From: UBA4742 sp963785815
Lineage (GTDB): Bacteria > Actinomycetota > Acidimicrobiia > Acidimicrobiales > Acidimicrobilacustridaceae
Assembly: GCA_963785815.1 (NCBI GenBank)
Contig: CAWAWN010000001.1
Coordinates: forward strand, 372,001 to 436,000
Direction of reading: 5' to 3'
DNA length: 64,000 bases
This document shows positions 20,170 through 29,048 of this stretch, one piece after another. How positions within the stretch are numbered: the stretch's first letter is position 1; the number at the start of each line of letters is the position of its first letter. The notes beneath the pieces are model-generated. The model ran no database searches. It saw only the letters and a list, made by a program, of their open reading frames with translations, and had not been told where the DNA came from. The translations under genes and the position numbers were made by a program.

Positions 20170-20239
20170 GGAACTGGGTGCGGAAATCCGCGAAACGCCA
20201 CAGCCAAAGATGCCCAATTTCCAAGCATTTGGGGTCAGG
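20170..20239 (+). repeat. intergenic repeat element, copy A
   Basis: A/T-richer 70-bp segment just after the trpE stop. It shares 38 of 47 bases with copy B (39.5 kb) and the 18-nt core ACAGCCAAAGATGCCCAA (20200-20217) exactly with copy C (48.5 kb). It contains the small palindrome GCGGAAATCCGC. Function unknown. Confidence 0.75.
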
Positions 20240-21763
20240 TCACCCGACCATCCTCGTCTTGCGCTGGGCGGTCATGCGTCGGGCCCCGGGCACGGCGGTG
20301 AGCAGCGCCCGGGCCTTGTTGTGGCACTCCTGGTCCTCGTCGGCGGCCACGCTGTCGGCCACCACCCCGGCCCCGGCCTGCACCGCGGCGCGGCCGTCGG
20401 GCCACACCACCATGGTGCGGATGGCGATGGCCGTGTCGATGTTGCCCGAGAAGTCGACGTAGCCGACCACTCCCGCGTAGGGGCCGCGCTTGACCGGCTC
20501 CAGCTCGTCGATGATCTCCATGGCCCGCACCTTGGGCGAGCCCGACACCGTCCCCGCCGGCAGCGTGGCCCGGAGCACGTCGATGGGGGTCAGCCCCTCG
20601 GCCAGCTGACCCGACACCTGCGAGGTCAGGTGCATGACGTGGCTGTAGCGCTCGAGGGTCATCATCTCGTCCACCTGCTCGGTGCCGAAGGTGACGACCC
20701 GACCCACGTCGTTTCGGGCCAGGTCGACCAGCATCACGTGCTCGGCCAGCTCCTTGGGGTGCTCGGACAGCTCGGCCCCCAGGCGCCGGTCCTCCTCGTC
20801 GGTGCGACCGCGTCGGCGGGTGCCGGCGATGGGGCGGGAGATGACCCGGCCGTCGACCAGCTGCACCATGGGCTCGGGCGAGCAGCCGATGAGCGTCAGC
20901 TCAGGCAGGCGCACGAAGTACATGTAGGGGCTGGGGTTGACCTGGCGCAGGACGCGGTACACGTCGAAGGGGTCGGCGTCGAGGTCGAAGTCGAAGCGCT
21001 GGGACAGCACCACCTGGAAGATGTCCCCGGCCAGGATGTGCTCCTTGGCCACCTCGACGGCCTGGCAGAAGTCGCCGGGCGGGGTGGGCGAGGTGATCTC
21101 GGGGAGCTCGTCGTCCGACGTGGGCGGGTCCACCAGGGGCTCGGACAGCGGGCTGGCGCCGTCGACGGCCAGCTGGTCGAGCCGGGACAGCGCCTCGTCG
21201 TAGAGGGCGTCGAGCTGGGTGGGGTCGGCCCCGGCGGGCACGACCACGTTCTCGATCAGGGTCACCCGCTGGCGCCAGTGGTCGAAGGCGGCCAGCTCAC
21301 CGATGACCGACAGCACGGCGTCGGGGCTGCCCCGGTCGTCGGGTGCCGCGTCGGGCAGGCGCTCGACCTCGCGCACCACGTCGTAGCCCAGGTAGCCGAT
21401 CAGGCCACCGTGCAGCGGCGGGAGCTCCTCGAGCGCCGGCGAGCGGTAGACGCGCAGCAGCTGCTCGACCGCGGCCAGGATGCCCTGGTCGGTGGGCAGG
21501 TCGGCGGGCAGGTCGCCGGTCAGCTCCAGCTGGCCCTGGCGCGACACCAGGGTGGCCCGCGGGTCGCGGCCGACGAACGACCACCGACTCCAGCGCTCGC
21601 CGTGCTCCACCGACTCGAGCAGGAACCCGGGCCGGTCGTCGCGGCACAGCCGGGCGAACGCCGCCACCGGGGTGATCAGATCGGCCAGCAGCTCGCGCCA
21701 CACGGGCACGACGCTGTGGGTGGCGGCCAGCTCGTGGAAGTGGGCCCGGTCCGGCTTGGCCAC
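20240..21763 (-). CDS. trpE: anthranilate synthase component I
   Basis: The 507-residue chorismate-using enzyme shows the N-terminal SRWSFVG(R) and the C-terminal chorismate-binding motifs GDIFQVVLSQRFDFD, GCSPEPMV, ISRPIAGTRRRG, LVDLARNDVGRVV, THLTSQVSG-type HLTSQVSGQL, PAGTVSGSPKVRAMEIID and YAGVVGYVDFSGNID. It makes anthranilate with a TrpG amidotransferase, which is not in this window, nor is trpD. GTG 21763 follows hisI by 17 bp on the same strand, so the two are probably cotranscribed. Confidence 0.96.
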   Translation of the reverse strand: MAKPDRAHFHELAATHSVVPVWRELLADLITPVAAFARLCRDDRPGFLLESVEHGERWSRWSFVGRDPRATLVSRQGQLELTGDLPADLPTDQGILAAVEQLLRVYRSPALEELPPLHGGLIGYLGYDVVREVERLPDAAPDDRGSPDAVLSVIGELAAFDHWRQRVTLIENVVVPAGADPTQLDALYDEALSRLDQLAVDGASPLSEPLVDPPTSDDELPEITSPTPPGDFCQAVEVAKEHILAGDIFQVVLSQRFDFDLDADPFDVYRVLRQVNPSPYMYFVRLPELTLIGCSPEPMVQLVDGRVISRPIAGTRRRGRTDEEDRRLGAELSEHPKELAEHVMLVDLARNDVGRVVTFGTEQVDEMMTLERYSHVMHLTSQVSGQLAEGLTPIDVLRATLPAGTVSGSPKVRAMEIIDELEPVKRGPYAGVVGYVDFSGNIDTAIAIRTMVVWPDGRAAVQAGAGVVADSVAADEDQECHNKARALLTAVPGARRMTAQRKTRMVG

Positions 21764-21780
21764 GGGGCGTGCCGAGCCGG

Positions 21781-22143
21781 TCAGGACTCGGGCCCGAACG
21801 CCCGATAGAAGCAGGAGCGGTTGCCCGTGTGGCAGGCGCCGGCTCCCTCCTGCTCGACCACGAACAGCAACGTGTCGCCGTCGCAGTCGTAGAAGGCCTG
21901 GCGGATGTGCTGGCGGTCACCGGAGGTCTCGCCCTTGCACCAGTACTCCTGTCGGGAGCGGCTCCAGAACCACGTGCGCCCGGTCTCGAGCGAGCGGCGC
22001 AGCGACTCCTCGTTCATCCAGGCCATCATCAGCACCGCGCCGGTGCCCTGCTCCTGGACGACGGCCGGCACGAGCCCGTTGTCGTCGTAGTGGACCGTGG
22101 CCAGCTGGGACTCGGTGAAGGCGATCGGAGTGGTGACGGGCAT
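21781..22143 (-). CDS. hisI: phosphoribosyl-AMP cyclohydrolase
   Basis: The 120-residue monofunctional HisI opens the purine ring of PR-AMP in histidine synthesis. The zinc and catalytic residues lie in FWSRSRQEYWCKGETSGDRQ, YDCDGDTLLFVVEQEGAGAC and HTGNRSCFYR. There is no fused HisE domain. A TACGAT -10 box lies eight bases before ATG 22143. It is separated from the main his cluster and precedes trpE. Confidence 0.96.
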   Translation of the reverse strand: MPVTTPIAFTESQLATVHYDDNGLVPAVVQEQGTGAVLMMAWMNEESLRRSLETGRTWFWSRSRQEYWCKGETSGDRQHIRQAFYDCDGDTLLFVVEQEGAGACHTGNRSCFYRAFGPES

Positions 22144-22151
22144 GATCGGGC

Positions 22152-22157
22152 ATCGTA
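22152..22157 (-). promoter_or_regulatory. -10 box TACGAT for leaderless hisI-trpE
   Basis: TACGAT on the minus strand ends eight bases before ATG 22143. Confidence 0.45.
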
Positions 22158-22191
22158 GAGGCCCGCCCGCGCCGTCAGAAACCCGATTCGG

Positions 22192-22611
22192 TCACAGGTA
22201 GAGCCCGGTCGAGCCCTCCTCGAGACGACTGGCCGCCACCGCGTGCACGTCGCGCTCGCGCAGGATGACGTAGTCCTCGCCGCGCACCTCGACCTCGTAG
22301 CGGTCCTCGGGGTTGAACAGCACGTGGTCGCCGGGCTCCATGGCCCGCACGTTGGGGCCGGTGGCCACCACCTCGGCCCAGGTCAGCCGCTTGCCCATCT
22401 GGGCCGTGGCCGGGATGAGGATGCCCCCGGTGCTGCGCCGCTCGCCCTCGCCGCCCCCCAGGCGCACCAGGATGCGATCGGACATCATCTTGATCGGGAG
22501 CTTGTCGGCCGCGCCCCCGGTCAGGCGCTCGGCCAACGTGTCGCCCGGGCGTCCCGACGGCGGGTGGCTGGGAACGTCGGGCTGGTCTTCCGGCTGGTCA
22601 TCGACGGGCAC
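22192..22611 (-). CDS. GroES-like co-chaperonin with N-terminal extension
   Basis: From residue 42 the protein reads as Cpn10 (MMSDRILVRLGGGEGERRS, then GGILIPATAQM, and VLFNPEDRYEVEVRGEDYVILRE), ending in the hydrophobic GLYL. The first 41 residues are a Pro/Asp-rich extension. No groEL is present here, so it may be a second, divergent GroES. GTG 22611 is chosen because a TACCGT -10 box ends six bases before it; ATG 22488 would give a standard-length 98-residue GroES and remains possible. Confidence 0.8.
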   Translation of the reverse strand: MPVDDQPEDQPDVPSHPPSGRPGDTLAERLTGGAADKLPIKMMSDRILVRLGGGEGERRSTGGILIPATAQMGKRLTWAEVVATGPNVRAMEPGDHVLFNPEDRYEVEVRGEDYVILRERDVHAVAASRLEEGSTGLYL

Positions 22612-22617
22612 GCCCCG

Positions 22618-22627
22618 ACGGTACCGT
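22618..22627. promoter_or_regulatory. palindromic, overlapping divergent -10 boxes
   Basis: The 10-bp palindrome ACGGTACCGT holds a -10 box on each strand (TACCGT at 22622-22627 on plus, and at 22623-22618 on minus). These lie 8 bp before ATG 22636 and 6 bp before GTG 22611. The two boxes overlap by two bases, so the two promoters should exclude one another. Confidence 0.6.
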
Positions 22628-22635
22628 CTGGGCCG

Positions 22636-23286
22636 ATGCCCCACGACCCCGCCCAGGCCATCGCCGTCGAGGCGGTGGCGGTGACCACCACCGACGGCCT
22701 GACCCTGGAGGCCGAGGTGGCGACGGTGGCCGACGCCCGCGCCGCGGTGGTGCTGGCCCACCCCCATCCGGCCCAGGGCGGCACGATGCGCTCCCTGGTC
22801 ACCAGCGAGCTGTTCCGCCTGCTGCCCGACGCCGGCCTGTCCGCGCTGCGGTTCAACTTCCGCGGCGTGGAAGGCTCGGAGGGGGTCCACGACCACGGGC
22901 GGGGCGAGCGCCTCGACATCGAGGCCGCCATCGGGGAGCTGGCCGCCCGCGCGCCGCAGCTGACGCTGGTGGTGGCCGGCTGGTCGTTCGGGGCCGATGT
23001 CTCCCTGACCGTCGTCGACGCCCGGCTGGCCGGCTGGGCCCTGCTGGCCCCGCCGCTGCGGGTGGTCCACCCAGCGGCCATGGTCGCCGCCCAAGACCCC
23101 CGGCCCAAACGGCTGATCGTGCCCGAGCGCGACCAGTTCAACCCGCCCGACTCGGCCCGCGCCGCCATCGCCGCCTGGGTGAACGCCGAGGTCACGGTGG
23201 TGGCCGGCGCCGACCACTTCTTCGCCGGCCGCACCCACCAGGCCGCCGACCTGGTCATCGACTTCGTGGACGCCCTGTCACGGTAG
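22636..23286 (+). CDS. alpha/beta hydrolase
   Basis: The 216-residue protein has a hydrolase fold: AVVLAHPHPAQGGTM near the N-terminus, the nucleophile motif AGWSFGADVS (Ser in GWSFG), and a candidate catalytic His in GADHFFAGR at the C-terminus. It resembles dienelactone-hydrolase-like or KANL3/Tex30-type hydrolases. The -10 box TACCGT lies eight bases before the ATG. Substrate unknown. Confidence 0.85.
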   Translation: MPHDPAQAIAVEAVAVTTTDGLTLEAEVATVADARAAVVLAHPHPAQGGTMRSLVTSELFRLLPDAGLSALRFNFRGVEGSEGVHDHGRGERLDIEAAIGELAARAPQLTLVVAGWSFGADVSLTVVDARLAGWALLAPPLRVVHPAAMVAAQDPRPKRLIVPERDQFNPPDSARAAIAAWVNAEVTVVAGADHFFAGRTHQAADLVIDFVDALSR

Positions 23287-23373
23287 GCGGAGGCCGCCAG
23301 GCCGGAGCCGCTCGCACGATGACACCCAGATGCCGAAGGCGCCCGCCGGGAGGCTTGCCGACCAAAGGGCCAA

Positions 23374-24159
23374 TCAAGTCGTCGGTCGCGTAACTATCCC
23401 GTGGCTGGCCAGGTAGGCCTTGGCCTCGCCGACGGTGCACTCGCCGAAGTGGAAGATGGAGGCCGCCAGCACGGCGTCGGCGCCGCCCTTGGTCACCCCG
23501 TCCACCAGGTGGGCGAGGGTTCCCACCCCCCCGCTGGCGATGACCGGGATGGTCACCGCCTCGGTCACCGCCGCCAGCAGCTCGAGGTCGAAGCCGTCGC
23601 GCGTGCCGTCGCGGTCCATGGACGTGAGCAGGATCTCGCCCGCCCCCAACTTCTGGGCTCGCCGGGCCCACCACACGGCGTCGGTGCCGGTGGGCGTGCG
23701 CCCCCCGTGGGTGAAGACCTCGTAGCCGCTCTTGGTGGCGACATCGGCGTCGGGTGGAGAGCGGCGGGCGTCGATGGCCACCACCACGCACTGGGCCCCG
23801 AACTCCTCGGCCAGCTCGCTGATGAGCGCTGGGCGCTCGAGGGCGGCGGTCATCACCGAGACCTTGTCGGCCCCGGCCCGCAGCAGGGCCCGGGCGTCCT
23901 CCACGGTGCGGATGCCACCCCCGATGGTGAAGGGGATGAACACCTCGTCCGCCGTGCGCCGCACCACGTCGATGATGGTGTCGCGCTGGTCGCTGGAGGC
24001 GGTGATGTCGAGGAAGACGAGCTCGTCGGCGCCTTCCTGGTCGTAGCGGCGGGCCAGCTCCACCGGGTCGCCGGCGTCGGTCAGGTCGACGAAGTTGATG
24101 CCCTTGACCACCCGTCCGGCGTCGACGTCGAGGCAGGGGATGATCCGGACCACGTCCAC
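23374..24159 (-). CDS. hisF: imidazole glycerol phosphate synthase, cyclase subunit
   Basis: The 261-residue barrel makes imidazole glycerol phosphate and AICAR from PRFAR and HisH-supplied ammonia. Catalytic Asp residues occur in RIIPCLDVDAGRVVKG and VVVAIDARR; phosphate loops are FTIGGGIRTVEDA and VIASGGVGTLAHL. GTG 24159 and GTG 24153 are both possible. It follows the PAP2 gene by 10 bp and lies 3 kb from the hisD-hisA cluster, an unusual separation from hisA. Confidence 0.96.
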   Translation of the reverse strand: MDVVRIIPCLDVDAGRVVKGINFVDLTDAGDPVELARRYDQEGADELVFLDITASSDQRDTIIDVVRRTADEVFIPFTIGGGIRTVEDARALLRAGADKVSVMTAALERPALISELAEEFGAQCVVVAIDARRSPPDADVATKSGYEVFTHGGRTPTGTDAVWWARRAQKLGAGEILLTSMDRDGTRDGFDLELLAAVTEAVTIPVIASGGVGTLAHLVDGVTKGGADAVLAASIFHFGECTVGEAKAYLASHGIVTRPTT

Positions 24160-24169
24160 CGGGGTGACG

Positions 24170-25252
24170 CTACCGCCCGGGAGACGGGTCGCTCGGCGCG
24201 GCGACGAGGTCGACGTCGACGTCGGCGCCGGCGCCACCGCTTGCCGCCAAGCCGGCTCGGTCCCGGCGGCGCTCCTCCCAGCGATCGGCCACCCAGGAGC
24301 CGCCGAAGTACACGACCACGGCGTAGATCCACCCGAGGACGATGTCGAACACGAAGTGCTCGCCGGTGTAGACGAGGGCCAGGGACATGGCCGGCACGTA
24401 GGCCACCAGCAGCACCTTCACCCAGGTCTTGCGCACCCGGGGGAAGAAGAACAGGCAGATCAGGAGCGGGCAGGCCGCGTGCAGCGACGGGACGGCGGCC
24501 ACGTCGTTGTTGAACTTGGCCCCGTGCTCGAACACGGCCGCGGCCCAGTGGATGCCCATGTTCGACAACACGATGGGCACCACCCGGACCGACGCCGGCA
24601 TCCAGCGGGTGCTGCTCGCCATCCACGGGGGCATCGCCGGATAGAGGACGTAGGTGGCGAACCCCGACAGCATCAAGGTGACGTACAGGCCCATGAACCG
24701 CCGGAACGCCTTGTGGTCGCGCACCCACAGCACCCCGGCCAGCACGAACGACATGAAGAAGTGCGACAGGTAGGTGAACGTGGCCAGGTAGTCCCAGATG
24801 TGCAGGTCGTCGGGACGGAAGAACGCCCGCTGGAGGCGGACCGTGGGCGCCACGCCGAAGGCGATCCACTTGTCGAAGTCGAGCTGGGGGGTGATGTGGG
24901 TGTTGAAGAGCAGGTGATCGGCGTAGCCGCGCATCAGCGCGTACAGGCCCAGCACGACGTACAGCGGCAGCCAGTCGCGCAGGAAGCCGCGTCGGAACCG
25001 ACTCAGGTCGCCCAGGCACGAGACGAAGACCGCCCCGGTGACCCACAGGAGCAGATCGTCCTCGAGGAAGGGGATGCCGTAGCGGGAGATGTAGACCCCC
25101 AGCAGGATCAGGTACACCACCCAGCCCACGATGGTGCGCCGACGCGGCTGGTGAGCCCGCAACCAGGCGGTCGGCCCCGTGCCGGGGCGCTCGTCGGGCG
25201 CTCCGGGGGTGACGGGACCCGAACCCGGGGCCGAGCCCTCGACGACCGTCAC
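24170..25252 (-). CDS. PAP2-family membrane phosphatase/phosphotransferase
   Basis: The 360-residue polytopic protein has about six membrane segments between 40 and 330. The PAP2 active-site motifs are AVPSLHAACPLL (first catalytic His) and GEHFVFDIVLGW (second His). The layout resembles AUR1/inositol-phosphorylceramide-synthase-like PAP2 enzymes that act on lipid phosphates outside the membrane. The C-terminus is Asp/Ala-rich and cytoplasmic. It precedes hisF closely, probably in one transcript. Start GTG 25252 has no clear promoter box. Confidence 0.85.
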   Translation of the reverse strand: MTVVEGSAPGSGPVTPGAPDERPGTGPTAWLRAHQPRRRTIVGWVVYLILLGVYISRYGIPFLEDDLLLWVTGAVFVSCLGDLSRFRRGFLRDWLPLYVVLGLYALMRGYADHLLFNTHITPQLDFDKWIAFGVAPTVRLQRAFFRPDDLHIWDYLATFTYLSHFFMSFVLAGVLWVRDHKAFRRFMGLYVTLMLSGFATYVLYPAMPPWMASSTRWMPASVRVVPIVLSNMGIHWAAAVFEHGAKFNNDVAAVPSLHAACPLLICLFFFPRVRKTWVKVLLVAYVPAMSLALVYTGEHFVFDIVLGWIYAVVVYFGGSWVADRWEERRRDRAGLAASGGAGADVDVDLVAAPSDPSPGR

Positions 25253-25455
25253 CGCGGCGCGCGCTGGCCGCGTGGGGGGACGGGCGTCGCGGCATCGAAT
25301 CGATCGGTGTGCATGCCTTCCTTCCCCAGCATCCAGCCATCATCGCCGGCCAACCTGAGAGGACGCTGAGAGCATCCGTGCGCCCGACCGAGGGCGTCCC
25401 CGGTCCCACCTGGGCTTCGACCAGATGAGGGCGTCCAAGCACCATACTGTCCGGC
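25253..25455. other. 203-bp divergent intergenic region
   Basis: It holds the GT39 promoter (TACTGT at 25445-25450). I see no repeat, RNA structure or clear promoter for the PAP2-hisF side. Confidence 0.5.
25445..25450 (+). promoter_or_regulatory. -10 box TACTGT for leaderless GT39-like gene
   Basis: TACTGT ends five bases before GTG 25456. Confidence 0.45.
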
Positions 25456-27126
25456 GTGCCCGAACCCCCGGCAGCTCGCGCCCGGTGGTGGACCCGGCCC
25501 CTGGCCATCCTGGCCGTCCTGGCCGTGGGCTTCGTCGGATTGGGCCTGTGGCAGGCCTGGCACGACTCCCCCACCTTCGACGAGCCCGTCTACGTGGCCG
25601 CCGGGCTGGCCTCGCTGACCCGCCACGACCTGCGCCTGAACCCCGAGCACCCGCCGTTGGCCAAGGCCCTGGCCGCCCTGCCCGTCCTGGCCGTCGGACC
25701 GGTCATCCCCCACACCGCGGCCTGGACCGGGGGCGACGAGCAGGTCTACAGCGCCCAGTTCCTCCAGGCCCAGCTGCGGGCGGGGACGCTCCAGCGGGTG
25801 ATGTTCGCGGCCCGGCTGGTGGCGCTGGCCGAGGCCGTGGCCGCCGCCTTCGTCCTCTACGCGCTGGCCCGCCGCCTGCTCTCGCCGTCGGCCGGCCTGG
25901 TGGCCGGCGGGCTGTGGCTGGCCGGTCCCCTGGTGGTGGGGTTGGGCCACCTCGACGGCATCGACCTGCCCTTCACCCTGGCCGCGCTCCTGGTCAGCCT
26001 GGCCCTGGTCCGGGTGCTCGAGCTGCCGCGCCTCGACCCCCGCCGACGCCGCCGGCTCCTCGCCCTGGGCCTGGCCTGCGGTCTGGCCGCGGTGGTCAAG
26101 GACACCGGCCTGGTGCTCGCCGCCCTCGCCCCGGCCGTGGTGGCGTTCTCGGGGTGGCGCGATCGGCGGTGGGCCACGCTGGTGGACGGCCTGGTCGTGG
26201 GACTGGTGGCGTGGGCGTGCATCTGGGCCACCTACCTGGTGCTCGCCCCCGGCTCGGTGTGGCCCCTCGGCCTGCTCCCCCACCTCGACCTCGACGGGCT
26301 GCGCTACCTGTCCACCCACGACACCCAGTCCGGACCGGCCTACCTGCTGGGCTCGTACTGGGTGGGCGGCCGGTGGTGGTACTGGCCCCTCAGCCTGCTG
26401 GTGAAGGTGCCCCTGGTCACGGTGGCCGTGCTGGTGGTCGGGCCGGTGGGGCTGGTGTGGGTGAAGTCGTCGGTGCGGCGCCGCACGCTGGCCGCGGTGG
26501 TGCTGCCGGCGCTGGCCATCGCCGCGGTCACCCTGCCCGGGCCACGCGACATCGGGGTGCGCTACCTGCTGCCGAGCCTCGCCCTCTGGCTGGTGGTGGC
26601 TGCAGCGGTGACCGAGGTGCCCGCCCGGCGGGCGGCCCGGGTCGGGCTGGCTGGGGTCCTGGTGGTGGCCGGGCTGGCCACCACCGCCTCCAACCCCCAC
26701 TCCATCGCCTGGGTGGCGCTGCCCTTCCGTCCCGGCTACCGCACGGCGTCGGACTCCAACGTGGACTGGGGACAGGACTTCTACCGGCTCCAGACCTGGA
26801 GCGTGGGCCGCCATCCGGCGGTGGCCTACTTCGGGCCGCGGGGGCTGAGCGCGGCGCAGGTGCCAGGGGCCCGCGAGCTGTCGAGCGTGCCCGTGGCCCG
26901 GTTGACCGGATGGGTGGCGGTGTCGGCCACCCGGTTGACGACCAGCGACCACGCCGCCCTCTCGTGGCTGCGGGCCTACTGCCCGTTGGGCACGCTGGGC
27001 GGCTCCATCCTGCTCTACCGCTTCGAGCGGCCCCCCGACCCGGCCCCGGGTCCGGTCCGACCGGCGGCGCCGTGCCCCGCCGGCGCCTCCGTCAGCGCAC
27101 GGTCGCCAACGCCTGGGACAGGGTGA
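25456..27126 (+). CDS. GT39/PMT-like membrane glycosyltransferase
   Basis: The 556-residue protein begins with a membrane segment (about 14-32), then a first outer loop with the acidic TFDEPVYVAAG, the site of the catalytic Asp in GT-C enzymes, followed by LNPEHPPLAKAL, also typical of PMT/ArnT-like proteins. About ten membrane segments follow to residue 415, then a C-terminal extracytoplasmic domain. It probably transfers a sugar from a polyprenyl phosphate; donor and acceptor are unknown. Its 3' end overlaps hisA tail-to-tail by 35 bp. Confidence 0.8.
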   Translation: MPEPPAARARWWTRPLAILAVLAVGFVGLGLWQAWHDSPTFDEPVYVAAGLASLTRHDLRLNPEHPPLAKALAALPVLAVGPVIPHTAAWTGGDEQVYSAQFLQAQLRAGTLQRVMFAARLVALAEAVAAAFVLYALARRLLSPSAGLVAGGLWLAGPLVVGLGHLDGIDLPFTLAALLVSLALVRVLELPRLDPRRRRRLLALGLACGLAAVVKDTGLVLAALAPAVVAFSGWRDRRWATLVDGLVVGLVAWACIWATYLVLAPGSVWPLGLLPHLDLDGLRYLSTHDTQSGPAYLLGSYWVGGRWWYWPLSLLVKVPLVTVAVLVVGPVGLVWVKSSVRRRTLAAVVLPALAIAAVTLPGPRDIGVRYLLPSLALWLVVAAAVTEVPARRAARVGLAGVLVVAGLATTASNPHSIAWVALPFRPGYRTASDSNVDWGQDFYRLQTWSVGRHPAVAYFGPRGLSAAQVPGARELSSVPVARLTGWVAVSATRLTTSDHAALSWLRAYCPLGTLGGSILLYRFERPPDPAPGPVRPAAPCPAGASVSARSPTPGTG

Positions 27127-27817
27127 ACGCCCCCTCGTAGAGGGCGCGGCCCACGATCACCCCCGACACGCGACGCCCCTGCACCTCCAGCTCGTCGAGC
27201 TGGCGCAGGTGCTCGAGGGTGCCCACGCCGCCGGAGGCCACCAGGGGCAGGTCGCCCACCGCCAGCAGCTCGCGGTAGGCGTCCAGGTCGGGCCCGCGGC
27301 CCGTGCCGTCCACGTCGATCTGGGTGACCACCACGGCGGCCGCCCCCGCCCCCGAGAAGGTGGGCAGGGCCTCGGCCACGTCCGACCCCGACCCCTGCTC
27401 CCAACCGGCCACCGCCACCTCCCGACCACGGATGTCGAGGCCGACGGCCACAGGCACCAGCTGGCTGACCTCGGCCACCAGCTCGGGGTGGCGCACCGCG
27501 GCGGTGCCCATGACGACGCGCGCCACCCCGGCCGCGGCCAGGGCCCGGGCCGCGGCCACGTCGCGCACGCCACCGCCCGACTGCACCGGGACGTCCACCG
27601 CCGCGGCGATGGCGGCCACGACGGCGCGGTTGACCGGCTCGCCGGTGCGGGCCGCGTCCAGGTCGACCACGTGGATCCACGACGCGCCCTCGTCCGCGAA
27701 GCGGCGGGCCTGGGCCACCGGGTCGTCGCCGTAGACGGTCTCGCGGGCGAAGTCACCCTGGTAGAGCCGGACGCACCGACCGTCCCGCAGGTCGATGGCC
27801 GGGTAGAGGTCGATCAC
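27092..27817 (-). CDS. hisA: phosphoribosylformimino-AICAR ribotide isomerase
   Basis: The 241-residue barrel begins DLYPAIDLRDGRCVRLYQGD, carrying the catalytic Asp; the second Asp is in VVTQIDVDGTGRGPD, and phosphate loops are QSGGGVRDVAAAR and VASGGVGTLEHL. In many actinobacteria this gene is the bifunctional PriA serving trp as well; a trpF is present here, so dual function is not required. GTG 27817 overlaps the hisH stop (GTGA). Confidence 0.95.
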   Translation of the reverse strand: MIDLYPAIDLRDGRCVRLYQGDFARETVYGDDPVAQARRFADEGASWIHVVDLDAARTGEPVNRAVVAAIAAAVDVPVQSGGGVRDVAAARALAAAGVARVVMGTAAVRHPELVAEVSQLVPVAVGLDIRGREVAVAGWEQGSGSDVAEALPTFSGAGAAAVVVTQIDVDGTGRGPDLDAYRELLAVGDLPLVASGGVGTLEHLRQLDELEVQGRRVSGVIVGRALYEGAFTLSQALATVR

Positions 27818-28440
27818 CGCGCTCCGGCCGCCACCTGGTCGACGGCCCGGACGAAGTTGCCGAGCAGGGCCAGGCCCACCGCGCTCGACTTCTCGGGGTG
27901 GAACTGCGTGGCCCACAACCGGTCGCGCTCGACCGCGGCGGTGATGGCGCCCCCGTAGTCGCAGGTGGCCACCACGTCGATGGACAGCTCCGGGGCGAAC
28001 GAGTGGTCGAAGTAGACCCACACCGGCTCGGGCAGCCCTTCGAGCAGGGCCGAGGTACGGCTGGGCTCGAGCACGTTCCACTGCATCTGGGGATGCTTGA
28101 CGCCCTCCGGCAGGCGCCGCACGCGACCGTGGAGCACCCCCAGCCCTCGGACGTCGGGCGACTCCTCGGAGCTCTCGTAGAGCATCTGCATGCCGATGCA
28201 GATGCCCAGGAAGGGGCGGTCGGCCTCGATGGCCTCCACCGCCACCCGATCCAGCCCGCTGGCCCGCATCGCCTCCATGCACCGACCGAAGGCACCCACC
28301 CCGGGCAGGACGATGCCGTCGGCGTCGGCGATGAGCCCCGGGTCCGCGGTCAGGCGGGCGTCGGCACCCACGTGCTGGAGCGCCTTCTGGGCCGAGCGCA
28401 GGTTGCCGATCCCGTAGTCGAGCACGGCGATGAGGGTCAC
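27814..28440 (-). CDS. hisH: imidazole glycerol phosphate synthase, glutamine amidotransferase subunit
   Basis: The 208-residue class I amidotransferase supplies ammonia to HisF. The nucleophile is Cys81 in PFLGICIGMQMLYESSEE; the His/Glu of the triad lie in TQFHPEKS; the N-terminus VLDYGIGNLRS is diagnostic. It lies between hisB and hisA with short overlaps, while its partner hisF is 3.6 kb away. Confidence 0.96.
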   Translation of the reverse strand: MTLIAVLDYGIGNLRSAQKALQHVGADARLTADPGLIADADGIVLPGVGAFGRCMEAMRASGLDRVAVEAIEADRPFLGICIGMQMLYESSEESPDVRGLGVLHGRVRRLPEGVKHPQMQWNVLEPSRTSALLEGLPEPVWVYFDHSFAPELSIDVVATCDYGGAITAAVERDRLWATQFHPEKSSAVGLALLGNFVRAVDQVAAGAR

Positions 28441-29048
28441 AGGCGGCCCTTGGTGGACGGCACGCCGCCGCCCTGCAGGCTGACGGCGTCGCGCAGCGAG
28501 CGGGCCACCGCCTTGAACGTGGCCTCGATGAGGTGGTGGGTGTTGCGGCCCCGCACCGAGGTGATGTGCAGGGTCATGGCTCCGGCCACGGTGAAGGCCC
28601 GCCAGAACTCCTCGACCAGCTGCGGGTCGAAGGGCGGATCACCCAGGATCTGCTGGCCCGGGAACTCGACCTCGTAGTGCAGGTAGGGCCGCCCGGACAG
28701 GTCGAGGGCCACGTCGATCAGGGCCTCGTCGAGGGGCACCCGGTTGGAGCCGAACCGGCGGATCCCGGCCTTGTCGCCCACCGCGGTGGCGAACGCCTCG
28801 CCCAGGGCGATGCCCACGTCCTCCACCGTGTGGTGGGCGTCGATCTCCAGGTCGCCGGTGGCGTCGAGCTCCAGCGCCCAGCCGCCGTGTCGGCCCAGCT
28901 GGGCCAGCATGTGGTCGAAGAACGGGATGCCCGTGCTGGTCGTCACCGTCCCGGGGCCGTCGAGGTCGAGCTCGATGGCGATCTCGGTCTCGTTGGTGGT
29001 GCGCGCCACGGTGGCGGTACGAGTCGACCTGCGGGTCGGGGGGCTCAT
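28437..29048 (-). CDS. hisB: imidazoleglycerol-phosphate dehydratase
   Basis: The 203-residue monofunctional HisB has the paired manganese-binding motifs DAHHTVEDVGIALGEAF and NTHHLIEATFKAVARSL, plus STGIPFFDHMLAQLGRHGG. No N-terminal phosphatase is fused, as is normal outside the enterics. The ATG overlaps the hisC stop (ATGA) and its stop overlaps hisH. Confidence 0.97.
   Translation of the reverse strand: MSPPTRRSTRTATVARTTNETEIAIELDLDGPGTVTTSTGIPFFDHMLAQLGRHGGWALELDATGDLEIDAHHTVEDVGIALGEAFATAVGDKAGIRRFGSNRVPLDEALIDVALDLSGRPYLHYEVEFPGQQILGDPPFDPQLVEEFWRAFTVAGAMTLHITSVRGRNTHHLIEATFKAVARSLRDAVSLQGGGVPSTKGRL

Noticed and set aside
20155..20217. N-terminal extension of YgfZ beginning MGIFGCG, with similar peptide in copy B of the repeat
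   Set aside because: It comes from reading the intergenic repeat in the same frame; a ribosome-binding site and homologue length favour ATG 20154, and copy C is not linked to a start.
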